DNA from: JACCYQ01 sp036675565
GTDB lineage: Bacteria; Bacteroidota; Bacteroidia; Chitinophagales; Chitinophagaceae
Direction: 5' to 3'
Length of the DNA stretch: 46,570 nt
Assembly: GCA_036675565.1 (NCBI GenBank)
Contig: JAKFER010000151.1
Coordinates: 1 to 46,570 of the forward strand
The notes under the pieces: model-generated
The model's database searches: none
The model's input: the letters and a program-made list of their open reading frames with translations, nothing else
What the model was told of the DNA's origin: nothing
Part shown: piece after piece, positions 1 through 8,624 of the stretch
Layout: each line of letters opens with the position of its first letter
How positions within the stretch are numbered: the stretch's first letter is position 1
Translations under genes and position numbers: made by a program

Positions 1-473
1 GTAGATTTTATTTCATCCCTTTCTGCATCAACTACGATAACGCCCAGGCCGGTTGATAAATAAAAATCATTTTGATATGGATAAATTTTATAGATCGATT
101 TATTCCCGGAAATAGTTTCTCTTTTTAAATCTGGAATATTGATGATCCTGTTTCCATCAATAAGATCAATATTACTATTGGCATAACCGATAAATAAAAT
201 ATCATTTAGGTCATCATACTGGATGGTGCTGATACCCGTTTCGCTTAATCCATTTATTTTACTAAATCTTTCAATACTATTGTCTGTAAGATCAACTGAA
301 AAAAGACTGAATGGCGTTGCTGCAAATATTTTGTCGTTACCAGCAGTTACTGAAATAGCGGAGTGATAAGGCAGGTGCTCCCGCCAACCTTCGATAGGTG
401 TAATTTCCAATTGGGCATTAGCTGCAAGTAAAATGAAATAATAAATAAAAAACAAGATCACCCTTCTCATCAT
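1..473 (-). CDS. porZ: PorZ-like two-component-regulator propeller protein, N-terminal part (runs off the window)
   Basis: The frame is open from an ATG at 473 (ATGATG, so 470 is an alternative) to the window edge, giving about 157 residues. It begins with a signal peptide ending near LLAANAQ. The mature protein opens with GWREHLPYHSA and goes on into short repeated beta-propeller strands (IFAATPFSLFSVD, ILFIGYANSNIDLID). This opening matches my memory of the PorZ family, the cell-surface type IX secretion component that helps attach cargo to anionic LPS; PorZ proteins carry two beta-propellers and a C-terminal domain that would lie outside the window. It diverges from the RND exporter gene. 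Another family of secreted propeller proteins remains possible because only the first propeller blades are visible. Confidence 0.7.
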   Translation of the reverse strand, partial: MMRRVILFFIYYFILLAANAQLEITPIEGWREHLPYHSAISVTAGNDKIFAATPFSLFSVDLTDNSIERFSKINGLSETGISTIQYDDLNDILFIGYANSNIDLIDGNRIINIPDLKRETISGNKSIYKIYPYQNDFYLSTGLGVIVVDAERDEIKS

Positions 474-476
474 CTC

Positions 477-484
477 CAAATTTA
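477..484 (-). promoter_or_regulatory. Candidate -7 box directly before the PorZ-like gene
   Basis: TAAATTTG on the minus strand fits the Bacteroidota -7 consensus TAnnTTTG. Only three bases (GAG) separate it from the ATGATG start, so the transcript would have essentially no leader. No well-placed -33 TTG is seen, and in AT-rich DNA the box could occur by chance. Confidence 0.3.
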
Positions 485-603
485 TCAATAGTACTACAAA
501 ATCGATGATGATCTATATTTTGAATGGTAATTTTCCCTCTTGCCTCCTAAACATTTTTATGTTTCTTTGTTTGTACAAGTCAGCCAGCCAAAACAATCAC
601 ACC

Positions 604-2970
604 ATGTGGAACAGTACTGCCCATTTCCTGCTTAAATTCCGGTTACCATTATTGATCCTCATTGCATTGATCACTGCTAGTATGGGATATTGGGCCAGCA
701 AGATTGAAATGAGTTATGATTTTTCCAGGGCCATTCCAACTGATAATGAAAAATATAAATCGTACCAGAAGTTCAAACAAAAATTTGGAGAAGATGGAAA
801 CCTGGTAGTGATCGGTATTCAAAAAGAAAATTTATTTGACCAGGGATTCTTTAACGATTATTCAGCCTTACAAAAAAATATTAAACAAATAAATGGCGTT
901 GAAGATATCATTGCAGTTACATCTGCAGTTAATCTTATAAAAAGCGAAGAAGATGAAAAATTGATAGCCCGCCCTATTTTCCCCAATCGACAGCTTACGC
1001 AAACTGAATTGGATAGCTTACAAAATGTATTTTTCAATCTTCCATTTTATCGTGGCTTGCTGTACAACCCTGAAACCAATGCATGGTTAATGGGTGTGCG
1101 GATCAGCAAGGATATTTTAAATACTAAAAACAGGAACCATGTAGTGCAACAGGTAACCAACCTGGTTAATGATTTTGAAAACAAACACCAGGTAGAAATG
1201 CATCAAAGCGGGTTACCCCTGATCCGCACAGTATTAACAACCCGGATAGCCAACGAAATGAAATGGTTCCTGGCAGGTTCTATTTTATTATCAGCACTGA
1301 TACTCATGATGTTTTTTCGGTCATTCAGTGCCGTTATATTGTCGCTGACCGTGGTGATGATCGGTGTTGTATGGAGTTTGGGAACCATGCATTTATTTGG
1401 CTATAAGATTACCATCTTAACAGCCCTGATCCCGCCCCTGATCGTTGTTATCGGTATTCCAAATTGTATTTATTTTTTTAATAAATATCATACAGCCTAT
1501 AAAGAAAGTAGTAAAGTAAAAGACCATACAGACGAAGACAGGAAGAAGCAGGCGTTGATTGCGATGGTTTCAAAAATGGGAATTGTCACCTTGTTCTGCA
1601 ACCTGGCTGCGGCAATTGGTTTTGCTGTTTTTGCACTAACAAAAAGCGAGCTCCTGAAAGAGTTTGGTGCTGTGGCCGGCATCAATATCATGGCTTTATT
1701 TTTCATCTCGCTGGTGTTGATACCAGCCTCCTTGAGTTATTTACCCTCACCCAAAACAAGGCATACCAAATACCTGGATAACCTGCGTATGCTTCGCTGG
1801 CTTGACCGGTTGGAGCTATGGGCATTGAATCATAGAAAGCTGATATATTCTACTACGGCCATCATAGTAATCATTTCTTTTTTTGGCATTTTACGATTAC
1901 AAAGTGTGGGATATATCGTAGATGATTTACCCAAAACAGATAAAATTTATACGGACCTGAAATTCTTTGAATCCAATTTTAAAGGCATCATGCCACTGGA
2001 GATCGTTATTGATTCAAAAAGAAAAAACGGGTTGCGCAAAAACCAATTGCAGGTTTTTCAAAAAATGGATTCACTGTCCATGTTTATTTCTTCATTTCCT
2101 GAAATGGCCAAACCGCTGTCTATAATCGAAGGTTTAAAATTTGCCAAACAAGGTTTTTATGAAGGGGATAGTACCAGTTTCAGCATGCCTTCTTCTCATG
2201 ACCTGCCTGCGCTTTCGCAATACCTGAATTTCAAAAGTGATTCTAATCAGCCAAAAAATAATTTTGCAAAACTTATTTCTTCATTTATGGATGATGAAAG
2301 AAGGGAGGCACGTATTTCAGTAAACATGGCGGATGTGGGAAGTGAAAGACTTCCATTTATACTGGACAGCATTCAACAAAAAACAGCAACGCTGTTTGAC
2401 AAGAAGGATTATGATGTGATCTTAACCGGCACCAGTGTTACTTTTTTGGAGGGGAGCCAGTATATTATTAATGGCTTAAAAGAAAGTATTTTCTGGGCAT
2501 TTTTACTCATTTCATTAAGCATGTTGATTTTGTTCCGGTCCCTGAAAATTCTCATTTGCTCATTGATCCCCAACCTGGTTCCATTAATAATTACTGCTGG
2601 TGTTATGGGTTGGATGGGTATTGCGCTGAAGCCTTCAACAGTTTTAGTTTTCAGTGTTGCATTGGGCATTGCGATAGATGTTACCATACGTTTTTTGGTA
2701 AATTATAAACAGGAACTTCCACTACACCCGGGAAATGTTGGCAAAACCGTTATTCAAACCATACACAGTACGGGCATTAGTATCATTTATACATCGATGG
2801 TTTTAATTGCCGGCTTCATAATATTTTGTTTTAGTGGTTTTGGAGGCACTCAATCACTCGGGTGGTTAACTTCCTTAACATTGGTAACTGCTACGCTGAC
2901 GAACCTCGTTTTATTACCGGCGTTACTGATCAGCACCCGTTCAAAAAAAATAAAACAAAAAATTGCATGA
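604..2970 (+). CDS. RND-superfamily (MMPL-type) transporter
   Basis: About 788 residues with the RND plan: one membrane helix at residues 13-30, a large extracytoplasmic loop, five helices, then a second copy of the same pattern. I predict 12 membrane segments in two halves, as in the MMPL/HAE3 branch that exports lipids or other hydrophobic molecules from the inner membrane. The second half has the Asp in GIAIDVTIRFLVNY where RND proteins place their proton-relay acid. The matching site in the first half reads VIGIPNCIYFFNKY and lacks it. I chose ATG 604 (MWNSTAHFLLKF) because the family begins just before the first helix; an in-frame ATG at 505 would add 33 residues of unlike composition. 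No membrane-fusion or outer-membrane partner lies beside it. Substrate unknown. Confidence 0.85.
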   Translation: MWNSTAHFLLKFRLPLLILIALITASMGYWASKIEMSYDFSRAIPTDNEKYKSYQKFKQKFGEDGNLVVIGIQKENLFDQGFFNDYSALQKNIKQINGVEDIIAVTSAVNLIKSEEDEKLIARPIFPNRQLTQTELDSLQNVFFNLPFYRGLLYNPETNAWLMGVRISKDILNTKNRNHVVQQVTNLVNDFENKHQVEMHQSGLPLIRTVLTTRIANEMKWFLAGSILLSALILMMFFRSFSAVILSLTVVMIGVVWSLGTMHLFGYKITILTALIPPLIVVIGIPNCIYFFNKYHTAYKESSKVKDHTDEDRKKQALIAMVSKMGIVTLFCNLAAAIGFAVFALTKSELLKEFGAVAGINIMALFFISLVLIPASLSYLPSPKTRHTKYLDNLRMLRWLDRLELWALNHRKLIYSTTAIIVIISFFGILRLQSVGYIVDDLPKTDKIYTDLKFFESNFKGIMPLEIVIDSKRKNGLRKNQLQVFQKMDSLSMFISSFPEMAKPLSIIEGLKFAKQGFYEGDSTSFSMPSSHDLPALSQYLNFKSDSNQPKNNFAKLISSFMDDERREARISVNMADVGSERLPFILDSIQQKTATLFDKKDYDVILTGTSVTFLEGSQYIINGLKESIFWAFLLISLSMLILFRSLKILICSLIPNLVPLIITAGVMGWMGIALKPSTVLVFSVALGIAIDVTIRFLVNYKQELPLHPGNVGKTVIQTIHSTGISIIYTSMVLIAGFIIFCFSGFGGTQSLGWLTSLTLVTATLTNLVLLPALLISTRSKKIKQKIA

Positions 2971-2983
2971 TTTTCTTCATGCA
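2964..2983 (+). terminator. Small hairpin overlapping the RND stop codon
   Basis: TGCATGA and TCATGCA form a perfect 7-bp stem around a 6-nt loop, with the TGA stop in the left arm. The following sequence has no clear T-run, so it may be a weak terminator or an mRNA 3' end structure. Confidence 0.3.
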
Positions 2984-3345
2984 GCGATTTTCTGTCTACG
3001 CTTAGACGAGATGAAATAATAGCTTGATCAATTAATATAAAAATTAATTATCATAAAGCAAACCTCATGGATGCAGCATCTGGTTATAAAGCCCTGTCTT
3101 ATTACAAGCCAGACCAATAAAGAAAAAATTTCCTCTTCACCATTTCCTTCTTTTTTTAAATGTCATACGTATGTCAAATAAATGTTGGGCTAAACTATAA
3201 TATTAAAAAAAATGTAATCCAATGCAGCAAAGTAGAAGTTTCTAAAATCATAATATCAACTCCGCCTTTTGAAAACTGCAGCAAGAAACTTATCCTAAAA
3301 AGTTCGAAAAAAATTTTTTAACTCAAAAAGCTAAAACGATTTTAC
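2984..3345. other. Intergenic region upstream of susC-like gene
   Basis: No gene is seen. The stretch is AT-rich and holds an inverted repeat (AATTAAT and ATTAATT near 3030-3050) and a perfect 10-bp palindrome CATACGTATG at 3164-3173. The palindrome could bind a dimeric regulator of the SusC/SusD pair. I found no good TAnnTTTG box. The 170 bases before the start are A-rich and probably contain the promoter and leader. Confidence 0.4.
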
Positions 3346-6342
3346 ATGAGAAAATTTTTTATGCTACTCCTTGGGGTATTTGCATTTAGTATGCAAATGC
3401 TGGCACAAGAGAGAACCGTAACGGGAAAAGTTACGGATCAACAGGGAAATCCTGTTCCTTTAGCATCGGTCACCGTAAAAGGCACCAATATTGGTACTAC
3501 TACCAATAACACAGGCGACTTCAGTATTAACGTTCCTTCCAGCGCAACGGCATTGATTGTATCTTCTGTAGGTATGGCGCAGCAGGAAATTAACCTTACA
3601 ACAAGCAATACTTACTCTGTAAGCCTGGCGGCTACTGCTGGAGATTTACAGGAAGTTGTTGTTGTAGGTTATGGTACACAAAAAAGAAGGGATTTAACCG
3701 GTTCGGTAGCAACGGTTAAAACGCAGGACATTGAGAACAAACCTTTTTCTTCGGTAGATAAAGCATTACAAGGGCAGATAGCAGGTTTACAATCAGTTGC
3801 TGCTTCAGGTCAACCCGGTGCCGCACAAGCGATTTTGATCCGTGGGGTTAGTTCTATCACAGCAAGCAATGCACCTCTTTGGGTTATTGATGGAATCCCG
3901 GTTAATGCAGGTGATGCCTCCCGTTTACAAACTACTGCAAATCTGTTAAGTACTTTAAACCCAAATGATATTGAAAGTATATCTGTTTTGAAAGATGCGG
4001 CATCTCAATCTATTTATGGTAGCCGTGCTGCAAATGGCGTAATCGTTGTTACAACCCGGAAAGGTCGTGCAGGTAAAACAAGGTTCCGTTTTGATACAGA
4101 AATTGGCCAAAGCGATATAGCATATGTTAATGATAAATATCGCCCTCTAAATGCTGAACAATATTTTAATATTACACAGGAAGGTCTTGTAAATCTGGGC
4201 CTTTCACCTACCCAGGTTACAAATACCATTAATGGTTTAGGATTTGGAAACGGTGTTGATTTTAATTGGTATGATGGTGCTACAAGGAAAGGTAACCAGC
4301 AACAATATAACCTGAGTGCTGAAGGTGGTAATGAAAAAACAACTTTCTATGTTTCAGGTGGTTATTTTTTACAGGAAGGTACTACGATCAATTCAAAAAT
4401 GGACAGGATCAATGGTAGCATCCGTTTAACCCATAATGTAAATGAAAAATTCAATATAGGAACTAATTTGACCGGTGGATATGTTAATCAAAGAGCTCCT
4501 TTAGCTGGTGGTGCTTTTGGTAACCCGGTTTTAAGTTCTTATTTTATCCTGCCATCAAGAAATCCTTATAATGCTGATGGTTCATGGAATCTTGTTGCCA
4601 GCACTTTAGGTGGTTTACATAATACCCTGGCCTTAACAGAATTGGATCGCAGGCTATTAAGAGAATTCAGTTTAAGAGGTAATATTTATGGTGAATACAA
4701 AATCCTTGACAACCTGAGTTTCCGTTCAAGTTTCAGTGGTGATTATAACAATTTGGAAGAAGATCAATACAATAATCCTTTCCATGGTGATGGGCAAGCT
4801 TCAGTAGGTAGAGCTTTTGCTTATTACACAAGATATATGAACAGGGTTTGGACCAATACTTTAAATCTGAACCAGGGATTGGATAAAAGTGGTGATATCA
4901 ATTTAAATGCGCAGATTGGTTATGAAAGCCAGAAATCTGGTGGTTATTTCTCCTCACTTCAATCACAAGCTTTTCCTCCTACTTTATTATTGGTTTATCC
5001 AAGTGCTGGTGCTAATCCTATTACAGCAACTGCATCTATTACTGAATACACGTTTGTATCTCAATTTGCATCTGCTAACCTGAATTTCCAGGATAAATAT
5101 ATTTTATCGGGGAGTTTCCGGAGGGATGGTTCATCCCGTTTTGGACCGAATAACCGTTATGGTAATTTCTGGTCTGTTGGTGCATCATGGAATGTGGATC
5201 GGGAAGCTTTCATGGAAAATATTGACCTGATTGATCAATTTAAAATCCGCGCCTCTTATGGTGTAAATGGTAATGCAGGAATCGGAAACTATGATGCCTT
5301 ACCCTTATATGGATACGGTGCAAACTACAATGGCCAACCCGGTAGCATTCCCTCCAATGTAGGAGATTCAAGCCTTACATGGGAATTAAACAAGCCATTA
5401 AATATCGGTTTGGATATCAGTATCCTGAAAAACAGGTTAAGTTTAACAGCTGACTGGTATACACGGGAATCTGAAGATCTGTTATTGAATGTTCCACTTT
5501 CCCGCACATCTGGTTTTACATCAGCTACCAAAAATGTTGGGGCGATGACGAATACAGGTGTGGAGATATCTATCAATGCAATTCCTATAACAAGCAGAGA
5601 TTTTACCTGGAACGTAAACTTCAATTTTGCAACTAATAAAAACGAAGTAACTTCTTTACCTGATGGTAACGATATCATCGATGGTGTATTCATCATTCGT
5701 GAAGGTGAAAGCATTAACACATTTTATGTTAGGGAATATGCAGGTGTAGATCCGGCAAACGGTGATCCATTGTGGTATGTGGATGAAACAAAATCAGCTA
5801 CTACGAATAATTATTCGTCAGCTGCAAGAACAACATATGGCATTTCATTACCAAAACAATTTGGATCATTGACTAATACTTTAAACTTTAAAGGTTTTTC
5901 TTTAGAAGCTCAGTTATATTACAACTTTGGAAATTATGTAAGAGATACCTGGGGAGGTTATTATGCGGGTGCGGGTTTTGGAGCAACTTTCAATAAAGTT
6001 CAAAGAGTATTTGATCGCTGGCAACAACCAGGTGATGTTACAGATATTCCAAAGTATATTGCCAATGGAAATAAAAGCTTCCAAAGTTTTCATACTTTTT
6101 TCCTGAATAAAGGTGATTTCATTCGCCTGCGTAATATACAGCTAGGCTATGATCTGCCAAAGACAGTCACTTCTAAGATCAAAATGAATAATGCATTCTT
6201 CTATGTAAGGGGTACAAACCTGGCAACATGGGTTAAAGATGACAATTTACCTTTCGATCCTGAACAAGGTTCCGGAAGTGCAACCAACCTGAATGTATTT
6301 ATTCCAAAAACAATTACTGTTGGCTTAAATCTTGGATTCTAA
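3346..6342 (+). CDS. SusC/RagA-family TonB-dependent outer-membrane transporter
   Basis: 998 residues. A signal peptide (MRKFFMLLLGVFAFSMQMLA) is followed by a carboxypeptidase-regulatory-like beta domain (VTGKVTDQQGNPVPLASVTVKGT, about 24-100). Next comes the SusC signature region (VVVVGYGTQKRRDLTGSV), then the plug (IRGVSSITASNAPLWVIDGIPV and SIYGSRAANGVIVVTTRKG) and a 22-strand-type barrel ending in TITVGLNLGF. There is no STN (FecA-type signalling) domain, so it should not signal to a sigma factor itself. SusC barrels import glycans, peptides or other large nutrients with a SusD lid, using TonB energy. The SusD gene starts 19 bases downstream. No glycosidase, peptidase or sigma/anti-sigma gene flanks the pair, so the substrate cannot be inferred. 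Confidence 0.95.
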   Translation: MRKFFMLLLGVFAFSMQMLAQERTVTGKVTDQQGNPVPLASVTVKGTNIGTTTNNTGDFSINVPSSATALIVSSVGMAQQEINLTTSNTYSVSLAATAGDLQEVVVVGYGTQKRRDLTGSVATVKTQDIENKPFSSVDKALQGQIAGLQSVAASGQPGAAQAILIRGVSSITASNAPLWVIDGIPVNAGDASRLQTTANLLSTLNPNDIESISVLKDAASQSIYGSRAANGVIVVTTRKGRAGKTRFRFDTEIGQSDIAYVNDKYRPLNAEQYFNITQEGLVNLGLSPTQVTNTINGLGFGNGVDFNWYDGATRKGNQQQYNLSAEGGNEKTTFYVSGGYFLQEGTTINSKMDRINGSIRLTHNVNEKFNIGTNLTGGYVNQRAPLAGGAFGNPVLSSYFILPSRNPYNADGSWNLVASTLGGLHNTLALTELDRRLLREFSLRGNIYGEYKILDNLSFRSSFSGDYNNLEEDQYNNPFHGDGQASVGRAFAYYTRYMNRVWTNTLNLNQGLDKSGDINLNAQIGYESQKSGGYFSSLQSQAFPPTLLLVYPSAGANPITATASITEYTFVSQFASANLNFQDKYILSGSFRRDGSSRFGPNNRYGNFWSVGASWNVDREAFMENIDLIDQFKIRASYGVNGNAGIGNYDALPLYGYGANYNGQPGSIPSNVGDSSLTWELNKPLNIGLDISILKNRLSLTADWYTRESEDLLLNVPLSRTSGFTSATKNVGAMTNTGVEISINAIPITSRDFTWNVNFNFATNKNEVTSLPDGNDIIDGVFIIREGESINTFYVREYAGVDPANGDPLWYVDETKSATTNNYSSAARTTYGISLPKQFGSLTNTLNFKGFSLEAQLYYNFGNYVRDTWGGYYAGAGFGATFNKVQRVFDRWQQPGDVTDIPKYIANGNKSFQSFHTFFLNKGDFIRLRNIQLGYDLPKTVTSKIKMNNAFFYVRGTNLATWVKDDNLPFDPEQGSGSATNLNVFIPKTITVGLNLGF

Positions 6343-6361
6343 AAAACTCAACCTAAAAATC

Positions 6362-7759
6362 ATGAAGAAATTGACATATAAAATATTGCCGCTGTTATTG
6401 GTCGCTGCAATGTTTTCATCTTGTAAAAAAGATTTCCTGGAGCTGACCCCTCCAACATCTCTGACACCCGACCAGGCATTGGGAACCGAAGCGGATTTGC
6501 AGGTTGCATTAAGAGGCGCTTATTCTGGTTTGCGTTCTGTAAACCTGTATGGAAGAACTTTACCTGTACTCGGAGATATCATGTCAGACAATACATACCA
6601 GTCTAGTCAGAATACGAATCGTTACACCCTTTTTAATAATTACTCTTTTGATGTAACAAATGCTGATGTAAGTGGTATCTGGACCAGCGCATATACGGTG
6701 ATCCTGAGAGCAAATAATATCATTAATTCCAGCTTAACCGGTACGGAAAACATAGACCAGTATAAAGGAGAAGCTTTGGCTATCCGTGCATTGATGTATT
6801 TTGATCTGGTACGTTGGTTTGCCAAACCATACAATGATGACCCAAGTTCTTTAGGTGTGCCGATCATTACATCTTTTAACCCTGATCTTAAGCCAGGCAG
6901 AAATACAGTTGCAGAAGTTTATGCTCAAATCCAAAGTGACCTGACCCAGGCATATAACCTGATGACAAAATATACCAACTCTTCTCAATTCAGTAAATAT
7001 GCTGCCCGTGCTTTACAGGCCAAAGTTTATTTAACTATGGATGATTATCCTAATGCATTAACCGCTGCGTTAGATGTAATCAACAATGGTGGATTTACTC
7101 CAATTACCGCAGCAAATCATACCGCTTTTTGGGAAGATCCGGCTATCAATACTGACAAAGTTGAAACTTTATTTGAAGTATCTTCTGATGGAGTTAACAA
7201 CCTGGCTTTTGATGCTTTAGGTTATTTATACAGCCAGGGTGGAAACTATGGAGACTTATTGATGTCAGATGAACTATATGCAATGTTTGAACCTACAGAT
7301 GTGAGACTGGAACTGTATCCTACGGGTGAGCGTCCTGCAGGTGTACCAGCTGTTTTTGTTGAAAAGTATCCTGCATTAGAAGGTGACAGAAATGATTCTA
7401 AAGTTTTGCGTTTAGCAGAAATGTACCTGATTGCTGCAGAAGCATCTTATCCAACAAACGAAGCAGATGCTTTAATGTACCTGAACTTTGTCAGGGAAAG
7501 AAGAAATGCAACACCAATCGTTGCATCAGGAAATGCATTATTCGAAGCAATCATAGAAGAAAGAAGAATGGAACTTGCTTTTGAAGGTGACCGTTACCAC
7601 GATCTTCAGCGTTTGCAAAGACCAGTTGATCGCAGTGATAATTATCCAGCAGCAGCTTTGCTTATTGAATACGGCAACTTCCGCAGAATACTTCCAATTC
7701 CTCAAGCAGAGTTAGATGCAAACCCGGAAATAAGAACACAACAAAATCCTGGTTATTAA
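6362..7759 (+). CDS. SusD/RagB-family nutrient-binding outer-membrane lipoprotein
   Basis: About 465 residues. The lipoprotein signal ends at Cys21 (AMFSSCKKD), which should place it on the outer membrane as the lid of the SusC barrel. The fold shows SusD landmarks: the N-terminal TPR-like part (ADLQVALRGAYSGLRS), RALMYFDLVRWFAKPY, KVYLTMDDYPNAL, and the C-terminal RLAEMYLIAAEASYP, VRERRNAT and EERRMELAFEGDRYHDLQR, ending PIPQAELDANPEIRTQQNPGY. I chose ATG 6362 because it starts the signal peptide; an in-frame ATG at 6332 lies inside the susC stop region and would bury the signal. It is rather short for SusD (many are 480-600). It is co-transcribed with the SusC gene and closed by a strong terminator. 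Confidence 0.95.
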   Translation: MKKLTYKILPLLLVAAMFSSCKKDFLELTPPTSLTPDQALGTEADLQVALRGAYSGLRSVNLYGRTLPVLGDIMSDNTYQSSQNTNRYTLFNNYSFDVTNADVSGIWTSAYTVILRANNIINSSLTGTENIDQYKGEALAIRALMYFDLVRWFAKPYNDDPSSLGVPIITSFNPDLKPGRNTVAEVYAQIQSDLTQAYNLMTKYTNSSQFSKYAARALQAKVYLTMDDYPNALTAALDVINNGGFTPITAANHTAFWEDPAINTDKVETLFEVSSDGVNNLAFDALGYLYSQGGNYGDLLMSDELYAMFEPTDVRLELYPTGERPAGVPAVFVEKYPALEGDRNDSKVLRLAEMYLIAAEASYPTNEADALMYLNFVRERRNATPIVASGNALFEAIIEERRMELAFEGDRYHDLQRLQRPVDRSDNYPAAALLIEYGNFRRILPIPQAELDANPEIRTQQNPGY

Positions 7760-7777
7760 ACCTGGTCATATCATAAT

Positions 7778-7808
7778 AAAAAGCTGCTCGAATCGGGCAG
7801 CTTTTTTT
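7778..7808 (+). terminator. Rho-independent terminator of the SusC/SusD operon
   Basis: AAGCTGCTCG and CGGGCAGCTT form a 10-bp stem (one G-T pair) with an AAT loop, preceded by A's and followed by a T-run. It is the strongest terminator in the window and shows that the pair is a closed two-gene unit. Confidence 0.9.
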
Positions 7809-7899
7809 ATACTCCTTACTTCAATAAATCATTGCAATAAATCGTTCCTGGTTTAAAAAATAAGTTGGGAATAATTTTATAAAAACCTAATTTAAAAAC

Positions 7900-8568
7900 A
7901 TGAAAAATATACTTTGTATTTTCCTTACATGGTTTTATTTGCAGGCATCATTTTCGCAAAATGTTGTACTGCATGATCCCATGACATCCAGATATTTTGA
8001 TGCACAAAAATATACAGGCATACTTGGCTCTCCATTTTTATTTAAGGATTGGATAAAAGGTTCTGTTGCAACCTCCAAAGGCGTTTATCAAAATATTGAA
8101 TTGAAATATGATGCTTATGAGAATACCTTATTGTTTAAAAGGGAGGACAAATCATTTGAATTTGAAGATGATGTAAAAGAATTTATTTTAATGAGAAATG
8201 TACCGGATAGCAACAGTTATCAATATTTTATTAAAGGAATAATTGCAGATGGATTGAGTGCTCAAAAATATGTACAGGTATTATCAATTGGAAAAATTAA
8301 ACTGTATAAACTAAATGCCAGGTTAATGACTGAAGTAAGCCAGATTAACGAAGGAATAAAAAAATCATTTACAAATGTCACCAAATATTTCGCAGGTGAG
8401 GATGGTCATATTCAAGAAATTAATTTGAATAAAAAAGATATTATACAATTATTAAAAGACAAGGATCAGGAAGTTCAGCAATTCATTAAAGCCAATTCAT
8501 TAAATCTAAAAAAAGAAGATGATGTGGCTGCCCTGATAAATTATCATAACCAGCTATCACAAAAATGA
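7900..8568 (+). CDS. Secreted protein of unknown function
   Basis: 222 residues. The signal peptide MKNILCIFLTWFYLQASFSQ is followed by a beta-rich stretch with alternating aromatic and charged residues (TSRYFDAQKYTGILGSPFLF, then KGVYQNIELKYDAYENTLLF) and a Lys/Glu-rich helical C-terminus (NLNKKDIIQLLKDKDQEVQQF). I do not recognise the family; it looks like the periplasmic proteins conserved across Bacteroidota with no assigned function. It stands alone, with a SusD terminator before it and a shared convergent terminator after it. A TAATTTTA element about 20 bases before the ATG may be its -7 box. Confidence 0.75.
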   Translation: MKNILCIFLTWFYLQASFSQNVVLHDPMTSRYFDAQKYTGILGSPFLFKDWIKGSVATSKGVYQNIELKYDAYENTLLFKREDKSFEFEDDVKEFILMRNVPDSNSYQYFIKGIIADGLSAQKYVQVLSIGKIKLYKLNARLMTEVSQINEGIKKSFTNVTKYFAGEDGHIQEINLNKKDIIQLLKDKDQEVQQFIKANSLNLKKEDDVAALINYHNQLSQK

Positions 8569-8602
8569 TAAAGGGATGAAAATAAGATCATCACCCCTTT
8601 AT
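8568..8602. terminator. Convergent (bidirectional) terminator
   Basis: A 12-bp stem (ATAAAGGGATGA against TCACCCCTTTAT) with one mismatch and an 11-nt loop sits between the 7900 gene (plus) and the TlpA-like gene (minus). The mismatch becomes a G-T pair when read on the minus strand, so it is better suited to the minus-strand transcript. Confidence 0.6.
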
Positions 8603-8624
8603 GCAATAACAGATTCTTCCTACT

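Noticed and set aside
2964..2983. Strong terminator after the RND gene
   Set aside because: The stem is short and lacks a T-run, so it was kept only as a weak candidate.
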